From NCBI GenBank assembly GCA_948470475.1, contig OX419336.1, positions 13,081,594 through 13,145,593 on the forward strand: a DNA stretch of 64,000 nt, in the 5' to 3' direction. The DNA comes from Galaxea fascicularis (taxonomy: Eukaryota > Cnidaria > Anthozoa > Scleractinia > Euphylliidae). Shown here in pieces: positions 1 through 10,400 of this stretch. Positions within the stretch are counted from its first letter, which is position 1, and each line of letters starts with the position of its first letter. Below the pieces are notes generated by a model, which had not been told where the DNA came from, searched no databases, and saw only the letters and a list, made by a program, of their open reading frames with translations. Position numbers and translations under genes: made by a program.

Positions 1-187
1 ATTTGCGCCAGTCACTAATAATTGCGAGACCGTTAATGCTGTGCATACAAAAACTCAAAATCGACTCAAAACTAATTTTGTTTGTTAGATCATCCATACT
101 TAATCGTTACACACAGAACTAGCTTTTTTAGCGGTTTATATCACCATCCTAGAGTAACAACAAGGTTTGGTAATATCTCAGTAGTGT

Positions 188-793
188 CTAAGAATAAGCC
201 GACATAAAGTAGCAGTTGTAAACAACCGCCGCCAAGAAAAAAAACAACATCAGTCGAGAATGGCATTTTGCAGAAGACATATCTTCGATCGCTCGCCTGT
301 TAAAGGCCTGGAATTTGATTTTCCCGTGCGTTAATTCAACGAAGCCAACACCCGCCTGGTAATTCTGCAAAGCAATCCCGTCAAGTTCCGTTACAGTCAC
401 TTCGTAGAAAGTGTTGACAGACGTCTGACTCTCGAAAACGGGCTGCTTCAAAACAACAGGCAGAGACTTTTGATTCACCCTCTCGTGTTGGCAGTAAATA
501 AAGAAGAACAACAAACAGGCGATGAAAAAGATGATTGGGATGGCCTTAGATCCACCTCCGGAAACCAGGGCACCAAACAGACTGGCAAAACACAGCACTC
601 GAGCAATCCTTAGCAAGTAAGGACAGTCTATGTACTTGCGTAGCTTTTCATTGGGGAAGTAAGGTCGGCTTTGCTCAATGTAATGGTTTGCGTATGCATG
701 TAATTCATCTCTGATTTTTGTTGTAACTCCAACGTCTTCCACTTTTATCTGTCTGTATTTAACTCCCTTAAGTGTTGTTCTCTCGTCAGCCAT
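188..793 (-). CDS. Unrecognised 201-residue membrane protein, single exon
   Basis: I do not recognise this protein. The reading frame is open for 201 codons from an ATG at 793 (protein starts MADERTTLKG). The frame runs a further 33 codons upstream to another Met, but MADERT begins a hydrophilic, ordinary-looking N-terminus, so I prefer it. Residues 1-60 are polar and charged. Hydrophobic segments lie at about 64-80 and 84-101, broken by a Gly/Ser-rich turn (SGGGSK), suggesting a membrane hairpin. Residues 102-180 are soluble-looking. A last hydrophobic stretch at about 181-198, almost at the C-terminus, suggests a tail anchor. No signal peptide or catalytic motif is visible. It could be a complete intronless gene or one large exon of a longer gene. 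The length and amino-acid balance suggest it is real, but its function is unknown. Confidence 0.5.
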   Translation of the reverse strand: MADERTTLKGVKYRQIKVEDVGVTTKIRDELHAYANHYIEQSRPYFPNEKLRKYIDCPYLLRIARVLCFASLFGALVSGGGSKAIPIIFFIACLLFFFIYCQHERVNQKSLPVVLKQPVFESQTSVNTFYEVTVTELDGIALQNYQAGVGFVELTHGKIKFQAFNRRAIEDMSSAKCHSRLMLFFFLAAVVYNCYFMSAYS

Positions 794-1155
794 ATCACCG
801 ATCCGCGACTTTAACCTAAAGACTGACTGAAAATAAAAATAACACAGACGTTTGTCCTCAGTTATTCTGTACTGAGCAACCACAGGTAACATGTAACATA
901 CGAATACTTTGACTGTGTCGAAGCTTAGTGAGTTTCAACAATTTCGTATGCATTTGCGCATACTAAACCTTAAATTGTGCACTTTGCCCACAATGCGAAT
1001 CGACCGAATCGTTTCTCAATTCTTGGGGTTTTGCGATGGAAAAAGATAAACACAAGCAGTATGGCAGGCAAACACTGCGAAGGAAAAGAAAAAAGTGTCT
1101 AGAAAAGAGCACTGAATCATTTTATTCCATGCACAGAACATGTGCCTCAATTGCC
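794..1155. other. Intergenic, upstream of the membrane-protein gene
   Basis: This is the presumed promoter side of the minus-strand gene ending at 188. I see no convincing TATA box or coding frame. The polar short frames here overlap the inverted repeat that follows. Confidence 0.4.
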
Positions 1156-1639
1156 GTAGCCTGCGTGGCCGGCGTAATCGGGAAAGGGGAAGGGGAGCGA
1201 GGGAGGCGAGAAAAAATGAGGGGATTGGGGAAAGGAGAGAGGGAACGCCTGCCACAAGAACCCCATTCGCTTCATTTCTGCGTTCGCTGGCAAACGCAAA
1301 TTTCTGATTGGCTAATTTCTGACAGTAAGTCTCTTGAGAATTGAAGCAATTTAATCCCTCTTACTGCGTGCCCGGCGTGAGACGTTTTGTCTGCATGTGG
1401 CACATTCCCGCGTGAAATCAGTCATGCAGAGAAACGCGCGTCTGATTTTGATTGGTGGATGAATTGACAGTTATTGACGGATAAAGTAATTGGATTAACT
1501 GAAAATCGTTGGGCGGGAATGAAGCGAATGGGGTTCTTGTGGCAGGCGTTCCCTCTCTCCTCTCCCCAATCCCCCTCATTTTTTCTCACCTCCCTCGCTC
1601 CCCTTCCCCTTTCCCGATTACGCCGGCCACGCAGGCTAC
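1156..1639. repeat. MITE with about 125-bp terminal inverted repeats
   Basis: The first about 125 bases (from GTAGCCTGCGTGGCCGGCG) are repeated as the reverse complement at about 1517-1639, with only a few mismatches. Short open frames on both strands mirror one another because of this inversion and are not genes. The centre (about 1280-1515) shows no coding capacity. The size and structure fit a non-autonomous DNA transposon. I could not define a target duplication. Confidence 0.7.
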
Positions 1640-2642
1640 AATTGCCGATCAAAACAAACGTTTTCGTACCTATTGCAGCAACCGTAAGATATGTTCTAAA
1701 AACAGCTCCTCAAGCTCGGGATAAAAGTGCTGGGATGTTATGTTGATTGTGGATCAAGTGGCTCACGGTTCCGAGAAACGCAGTTTGGCTTAGTTCCTCG
1801 TTATGCAAAAGTACACAGCTGCTAGCGATATTACCCAATCAGATAACTTTAAATATCACAGATTTGACCCAGGGTCATCAAACTCGATTGTTTTAACGTC
1901 CCTTACAGCCCTTGGGAACCTATGAGAACCTATGTATGACAATTGCATACGATAAGCTCTTTAAAAGTTTCTGTTTGGAAGTGCTGCTGACGCTGTGATT
2001 TGACTGCGAAGGAGAGAATTACACAATAATAGTAATCTATCAAATCTTTTTGCTCCCACACGATCAGTCTTAACGCATCGCGTGACTGCGCCACGGATTA
2101 TAAAGGAGGAAATTTGTTAACATGTTTCACTTTATTAGCATGTACATTAGTACTGGCACAAATGGCAAAACATACGACAGGTAAACGCACCACAAATTAC
2201 AAGCCCTCGCGAAACTTCTTACTCAACGAAAATTCGAGTTTGAGAGATGGATGGTTTCTGAGAAAGACCTGAGAAATGTCAAGATTTTACAACGAATGTA
2301 TGGTTGGGTTGCAAGTTGCCACCCAGCCACGCAATTCCTTATAAATTTCATAGTTTTTGAAAGTTTATTTCTCTGCCAGTTTTCAACATAACGGACTAAT
2401 ATTCACGATGGTTATCAAAAGGTTAAGTTTACGTTTTTCATTTGTTTGTAGCCTGTTTAATATATGCTAAGGAGGCAAAATGTAAGCAGTGACGTCAGCA
2501 AAGATTCTCCTTGACGCCGATCCGTTTACGTATTTCTTTATTCGAAGTAACGAATTGCATTTCATACATTTTTTTGTTTGAGAGGACCTGACCACTGATG
2601 CCAAAGAATCCCGAGAGACCTCTCTCACGAGTCAGTTAAGTA
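1640..2642. other. Intergenic, nothing recognised
   Basis: This is A+T-rich sequence with no supported gene, RNA or clear repeat boundary on either strand. Confidence 0.4.
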
Positions 2643-3327
2643 CAGTAAAAAACCCGTGTATAAGAACTTGCAGGGCCCGGTTGTTCGAAAGCCGACTAAC
2701 GCTAATCCAACACGGATTAAAAGTAGTTTATTTCTCTATACCCAGACGTTGTTCAACGATGATATTCAGCAAAGTTCTAGATTAGAGGAAGTCGATCCTG
2801 AAAAACAAAAAGCAGCAAAAGAGACTCATTCAAAAGCTAAAAACTGTAACCAAAGTTTACGCTAATTCTGGATTAAGTTAATCGGCTTTCGAACAAAAAG
2901 GTTTTTTAGAAGCTGTTAGGCTAATGTTTTGATGTTAAGCCCCCTCCACATAAGAACGTATTCAGGCTAAAATTTTAAGCTAGGTTCTCATCAGTGGAGA
3001 TGGAGTTGCTGTAAATGTCTATAGGTACCAACTTTGAAATCAGTGGCATTTTAAAGAATTGACTATGAGTTTGTTTGAGCATACGTTTTTTTAAGGACAT
3101 ACCTGCACTGTACTGCCTTTAGGCATTTTGGTATAAACGATTTTTATTGTATTGAGATGACATTTCTAATAATTATATTTAAACTGATGAAATTCATATA
3201 CAAATGTAAGAACCTATTTTAAGAACCATGGTTGCCTAAATTTGGTCATTTTAAGTACCAATTATATTATAAGAACCTGCTTAGGTTAAATTAAAAAATA
3301 CAGGTTCTTATACGCGGGTTTGTACTG
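2643..3327. mobile_element. Tc1/mariner-like MITE (TA target site), with nested MITE
   Basis: The left end reads CAGTAAAAAACCCGTGTATA. The reverse complement of the right end reads CAGTACAAACCCGCGTATAA. Both ends are flanked by TA (2641-2642 and 3328-3329). This gives an element of about 685 bp with imperfect inverted ends and no transposase frame. TA target duplication is typical of the Tc1/mariner group. A second inverted-repeat element is inserted inside it at about 2676-2901. Confidence 0.65.
2676..2901. repeat. Nested MITE with TTGTTCGAAAGCCGA ends
   Basis: The left end TTGTTCGAAAGCCGACTAA and the reverse complement of the right end (TTGTTCGAAAGCCGATTAA) are nearly identical, each followed by a diverged AT-rich inner arm. 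The element sits inside the TA-flanked element at 2643-3327, so it is probably the younger insertion. It has no coding capacity. Related ends (GGTTGTTCAA...) recur at 14056-14351. Confidence 0.65.
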
Positions 3328-4460
3328 TATTCTTCACTTTGGTTGTCCACTCCAGACAAATTGGGATGTTGCTTTGTTTTAATTCAGTAGCAATACAAGC
3401 AGAAGTAGAATTCGAGTTCCAAAGAAACTACTGTAAAACGCTAGCAAAAATACTAGCATGAAAAACTATGATGCTTAATGTTTTGCCTGCATTTCACGGG
3501 GTTTAAAGGCGCGGACTTTGCTGTTGAGCTAACTCAATTTTAAGCTTAAATATCTCCTTCATCTCTACCGAAAGCCACGCCTGCTAAACGGATAAAAGTA
3601 GGAAAGAACCCAAAATACCGGTCTCTTTTTACTTTTATTCACCTCAACCCTTGCACATGATATTACTTTTACAACTTTCCGCTTATACCGTTGTCTGATG
3701 TAACTTCAGAGGCACCAAATACATAAAACTTACATAAAATTCCCTTGAAAAATAACGTTACAAAACCAAGTATTCAACCGATACTCAAATGGCAAACAAT
3801 CTCAGAAAAAATGTGGGTTAAACAAGTGACCATTTATGTTAATGAATATTAACGGTGTCTGATTAGCTGAATTCAAATAAGACTGTTACATAAAGCGCTC
3901 AGTATTCTTTCAAATTCAACGAATCTGCAGTAGAAAATTGGAATGCAAGTGTAGCTTAATCCAACAGGAACACTGAAGAAGAAACTGGTCCGCGTTTGAA
4001 AATGGAGACATTAGTTCCAACATTTTTCCGTCCAAGTGGATCTAGCCGGTTAGATCGAGAACTTTCAAACCATTTTTGGGACATTTATCCAAACCAAAGA
4101 CCTGATTGACTGAGTTATTGGTGCAGTAAATTATCCAGCTTCAGAGAAACGGAATGAGTACAGAAGTACTGCACAGTCTTTTTCTTTATATGGATATTCC
4201 AGGTATCAGGTGTCCCACCAGCAAATTTATGTTACAGTTGAGCTAACCGGGAGTTTGGTGAGTTTCCATATGTGAACATTCTCTTTTCTGTTTTAAAAAA
4301 GGCGTAGGTATTCGCAACGCTTTGAGAATTTAACATTATCTAATAATCTAGCGACTGAACGACTTTGTTTTTGAAATATTTCACGTCCAGGAGACTTTCT
4401 GTGATGAGGCAATTCCAGAATACAGTCAATCGAACGCGCCTGTCCATAACTTTCTCTGAA
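3328..4460. other. Intergenic / 3' region of ERGIC1
   Basis: This lies beyond the minus-strand ERGIC1 stop codon and would contain its 3' UTR. No canonical AATAAA stands out within the first 300 bases. I found no other gene or defined repeat. Confidence 0.4.
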
Positions 4461-7400
4461 CTAGCTTAACTTTCCCATCTGAGCCTTTTTAAATAGTTCG
4501 CTGGCTGTGAATATTATGGAGTCGATAATCCCAGCCACTGTGAAAGTACCTCCAACAATGGCACAAACCTAGAAAACACAACAAAGTGGAGTTCAAATGG
4601 CCATGATCACTAATTTTAAGAAAAGAGATTATAAAGACTGGTTTATTTAATTTTCCAAATTCAACTTGCAGTGTTCCAGATAAGAGAGGGATCTCGGGTG
4701 AAAAAACCCTACAAGGTCAGCTACATAACCCGACAAATTGATAGAAAATTTATGACGGTTTGGTGGGAGCAGAGGAAGTTTGACCCGCTGGAATTCCTTG
4801 TCAGTGACACCCTGTCTTAAAAAACGTATTTGGAACCCTGAACTTGGCGTCAGTGTAACTTTGTGACAACAATTGGCAACTATACTGGCAAAATCTAGAG
4901 CGATAGGAGAGCGAACGTTTGTTAGTAACATGTTATTGCGGTACACTTTCAACGTATTACACGAACATCTTTCAATGAGCAACTTTCCCGTCAGCTGAAC
5001 AAAATGACATCAGTCAAGAGGGGCATATAACCAGGCAAATAAACACAGTGTTGACAGAGAATTTGAGAGGGGCGTAGCCAAAAAAGAAAACCGCGGTTGC
5101 AAAGTTACGTGTTTCTATATCTTGGAATTGTTTTAACAGTTTATAGAGAGCTTAAGTAACGAGGACAGCAACGGTAACGAGAACGTCACAAAACAGTAGG
5201 CTAAATGAGCAAAAACAGTCGCTCAGTACGTGAGTTTTACATTTTGGTACAGTTTTCTTTGCCGTCCTCTGCAAAACAACAACGTGAAATGACCAACCTT
5301 AAGGTTTTTTCGCCTAGAACGTGAGCGCATGACGGCAAGTTTTTCTTTCTTTTCTTTGCTTTAACACCGTTCACAGTAATTTAGACCCTGGACAGCCCGC
5401 CAGCATTTTTGTTACAAAAACGATAAGTTATATTTTGAAATGACGTTTTCGTTACCGTCGTCCTCGTCGTTGTCGTTGCTTAAGCTCCCTAATAGTAACT
5501 TTTAAACAGCCATACCGTTGTGATGAAATGATAAAATGGTTTCCGTCTTTCTACATATTTGACTGTAATAGGACTCAGATCATAGCGAAACCAAATAGCT
5601 GGAATAAGAAGACAAAGCATGTAGTTCTTCAACAAGAAGGCTATATTCTTGAAAATTTTAGATATAAAACTAATATTCAAATGTGTACGTAGTTTTCTGG
5701 CGGGGCTAGAGGGGCAGGTTACATGAAAAAAAGTGCAGGTACTTTGATCACCAACCATTACTATTATGACGACCACTACGTAAGACAATATCCAGATATA
5801 TTAAACTATAATTAAACGATATTTCATCACTGTTGAACAGGGCTCAAAGGAATAAAGATAAGAAACTGGACTAAAGCTGCATATGTGTGTGTACAGCTAT
5901 TCAATAAACGTTGTCGGGCTATAAAGAGTCAAGCTGACGCGGTAAGACCCAGGGGACCTGCGTAGTTGTAAATGTTTACCATTCAGCTACATTTTCACCT
6001 TGTCAGCACCATAGGAAGGAAGGAGGCACTAATAAACGTTTGCTATGTGAAAGGTGGGTCAAGCTGAGTTTGGGACAGTTTACGGATAAGTAACCCCTAC
6101 CAACATGCGGGTTCGTCGCGCAGGTCTCCCGACAACGAAAGAGCTGTACAATAAAACTTTACCCGTAACACAAACAACAAATTTCCCTACCAGGCAAAAT
6201 CCGACCTCCATGCCCGTAAGCAACATAATCCTACAATGTAGAACACAATAACGAAAATGGAGTATAACAAAAGTATAAATACCCCGACCAAACTTTTTTA
6301 ATTTAATAATATAGGATCTACTAACCCTGGAACAAAGAAAGAAGTATATACTAAAAAAATAGGGAAGCCCTTTCGATAAAAGGGCAAAATGAATGAATGC
6401 CAATAGACGGGAATCGCAAAATCAAAAAACAAAACAAAACGAAGAAAAAGATTGTGCCATCACATTTTTAAAACTTTATTTATTCCCGTAATTGATGGCT
6501 GTGATAATAAGAACATTATTGCAGTGCTCCTGTTGCAGTAAGCAGGCTCCAAAGAGAAAAAAGTTTATTATTTGATAATTGTATCCAAATAGCTCTGGAT
6601 GCAACCAACAGGACACAATTAAATCAAGTGCAGTCGGTCCCTTACTCATGGACGTATGCTGTCCCGAGCCTGTGGCCGTGCTAGGAAGGGGTCGAGTTGT
6701 CTTTCTTACACATATAACCATCTCTTTTGGCCTGCGGTTCGAAAGTTAACCCTTTTATCCGAGTATCAACATGTGTATTCTTTTACAGTTCTCAAATATT
6801 TCATACATTATTCGAACGGATAATTTGTATGAACGTTGACTCAAATGATCCCTGGTGGCCATTTCCTGTATTCAGTGTTTTCAATAAGGGCCGGCGGCCG
6901 GCGAAACTCGCCGTCTACTTCACATGATTTGCCGCCTACTTTGATTAAGAACTCACCTCAAAAAAAGTGTTATGAATAGCATGGAACAAAGTTGTAGCTT
7001 CTCCGCCTACTCCTAAACGTTTGCCACCTACTGTACTCTGATTCTTATTGAAAACCCTGGTTTGTTTTGTTTCTTCTGGCTTTGCTGAAGAGCCTCCTAC
7101 TTTATCAGACATCACCTCCTACTTAAAAATCTATTGACAACCCAGGTATTGTCACGTCAAGCCCTGTGCTACTACCAAACTGCATGTAATGATGTAATGA
7201 TGGTAAGGAGAAGTTACACAATGGTCAGTATTGGGATGTAAAGGGTTAGCAAGGCAGTGGCAGTTCTGACCTTATAAGCCCATGTATACTGGTAGGTGAA
7301 TGTTGTAGTTCCATCCAGTTTCTCATAGATTGTGGGTACAATCTTCAACACATAGTCATGCGAGGACAAACCTTCAAATCAAAACGCAAATAATTCAAAC

Positions 7401-10400
7401 AAATAAACAAACCAACAAATACTAAACACAAGGCTCAACCTTCTTATCTACTTACTATTTGAATCTCCTTTGTCCCGTCCTTTTAGTGCAACAAAAGCAC
7501 CTGGAATTTTTTCCTGCAAGGAAAACGGTTTGTTCAGCCTCGTGTAACTGAATGATACTGATGTTTACCATATCTTAGATTGCTCTCACTTAACTACCTA
7601 GGGAAAGAGTCATCTTACAAAACTGGATCCTAACTATCTTTTGTACACAGAAGATTCTTATTCTACACAGAAACAATAAAGAATTCAGCAGGCATCTTCC
7701 ATGTATTACAAAACTTCAGAGACGTTTACAGGTGTATGAGTATAACCCACCACCAGGCGTTCTTTTTGGGCATTGAACGTGAAAACCTGCCCCATAAAAG
7801 AACACCTGATCGCGGGTTTGTATGAGTATGGAAAACGGAGGCCTGTAATAAGCATTTACAGCTGTCTGTGGCAATCTGCAAAACCATTGCGCCAAATAAT
7901 ACTATTTGACAGAAACACTTCAAACAGAACACAGTATTGTATCTATAGCACATGCACCTTTCTTAAATGCAAGCAGCTAAAGGAGAAACTTATAAACACA
8001 ATCAAAATAATAATAATAACAATAATGTAATAGTTTTAATGCGCAAATTCCATAATGTTCAAATGCGCATAACAAGATTAAAAACGGAATAAAAAAGCTA
8101 AAATTACAATTTAATAAGAGTAAAAAATCAACTAACAATCAAATCAAGTTACCGTTATTTCTGTTCCAAAGTTAATAGAGTTGACAATGTGAGACATGTC
8201 TGGGTTATTAGGCTGTGGATCAAATAAAACCAACAATGCTTTTGACGGATCGATAGTCACCAAAACATGGAGCAAATTGTGCCAGAATCTTTCCATTCCA
8301 AGTACACAAACAGAACAAGTGTTGGCTGACAAAACATTAAAGAAAAGGTTACCACTTTGGCTGGACAATATTGTTTTTCATCATACCTGTTGACCAGCTC
8401 CGTGGGTGGACACGTGGAAATTTCCAGGAACCTAAAACAATGAACACAGTGACTTCACATACAAATGCCACCATCCAAGAGTATAAGTTAACTGAAGACA
8501 AATAAACAGAAAAGATTTCAGCAACTAAGGAATAAAAATGGTAATTAACCTTCACCATGTGCTTTAAGGAGCTGGGAATAGGTTCAGATGAATGCTTGGT
8601 AAACATTGTATTCTGGGAGGAGCTTCGTTGCAGCCATACATCAGTGATACAGACAAACATTGCCTTCTTTGCTTCACATGAATACCTACCTTATTGATAT
8701 TAAACTGACCAAAGAAGATGCACCCCTCTGCAAGGCAAGTGTCAGAGTCGTATTACATTACTGGCTCATGAAAATTCGTTCTATCATAATTTTGGTACCG
8801 GTAATTAGAATTTTTTTACTATGTCATTGGGTGGCTAAAGTTGTGCTTCTTTCTCAAACAATGCCAAGTAAAACCCAAACTAATCATGACTTGCTCACAC
8901 ACATTTTATTGCACTCATTGGCACCAGCTATATGTATATGTAATCACCTTCAGGTCTTCTTACCTCCATTATTTATTTCCTCTTTGCGTGTATTCTCTTG
9001 AAAACCCACTTCATGTCTGTTGAAATGAAATTTTGTTAAATTATCAGTAATACTAAAAACGAAAAGGTGACTGTCACTGCCTTTCGTACTTATTTTGAAG
9101 CTGAAATCAAATCTGCCACTTGTCCATATCTGACCACATGACAAAAAGATTGGACTGAAACCCAAGTTGAATCAACACAATCAGGTCATTATAAATAGCA
9201 TAACAGAACCACAGCTACACGAGTTGATTGGGGTAAAAATCTTAGATTGCAAAACAAAATTAACCTGAAGGCATGACATTTAGAGATCTTAAGTTGTTAG
9301 TCCACTGTACCTTAGTTGTCTATCTACCTCCCTTCCAATTTTTGAGTCTGGGGGATGGGCTAGCCCATCCCCCAGACTCAAAAATTAGCCCATTTTCCTG
9401 TTCTCTTTCAAATGTCCATAACAAATTCTAGCCAACAAAAGGCAAGCATACTTTCTAAATACATACATGTACAATCAATGTTTATGCAATACCATGGAAA
9501 ATACAGCCAATCAGAGTAAAGGTATAAAAAGGTAAAGAAACTTTATTTACACACGGTTACAATTTTTAAAGCTGTAAGCTTGTGGGACAGTGTGGGAAAA
9601 ATGTTGGTTTTGGGGAGAGGGGAAAACCGGAGTACCCAGAGAAAAACCTCTTGGAGCAAGGAAGAGAACAAACAAACTCAGCCTACATGAGACACCGAAT
9701 CAGAGAGGATACACTGTTGGGAGACGAGTGCTCTCAACACTATGCCATCTGCTCCCCAGGAAAGTCACTGTATATTCATCAGTACAATGTATTGGATTGA
9801 CCCTTCCCATCATGTACTGTATTAATTATTGTACAGGGCTTTGTATTTTCTATGACATGTTACAAAATAGCTGTGCAAAGCTTTCTAATACACCATGGAA
9901 TACCCCACTGTCATTTGTATTTTCTTTGCGTGTGCGCTCACCTGATGGATTCTGCATACACCAAGAAAGCATGTGCAGTGTACTGCTCTAAAGCATTGCA
10001 TAACTAGTATTTTTCTATGGTTTTGATAAGGTCACAGTCTCTGAAGTCACCTTACCTTCCCATCTCATCTTGGATATCAAGACCAAGATCTATATGAGAA
10101 AAAAACAAAAATAATAAGGAGATTCACACTGTACGTTCACATGTTAATCATTCTAATGATAAGATCAACTAACAACCTTGGAATGAGAGTGTTTGCTTGC
10201 TAGCTGTTAGGTGTCTCAGCTTTCACATTTAATTTTAACCCAAAATTATATTATCTGATACTTGACACATACAGACACCGACACATGTAGAAATGAAGAT
10301 TTGTATAATATATTTCAGTGCACATGTGTATTTTCGAATAAGATTACATTTAGTTAAACATCTAAGGATAAAAATGAGCGAAAAAAATTTAACACAACGT

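Noticed and set aside
1036..1746. Short opposing coding frames rich in Arg/Pro/Ser
   Set aside because: They are mirror readings of the two arms of one inverted repeat.
6111..6156. Alternative ERGIC1 exon at 6074-6116 with good splice sites and the right phase
   Set aside because: Its translation shares nothing with the family, while the 40-bp exon at 6191-6230 gives the expected DYVAYGHGGRILP.
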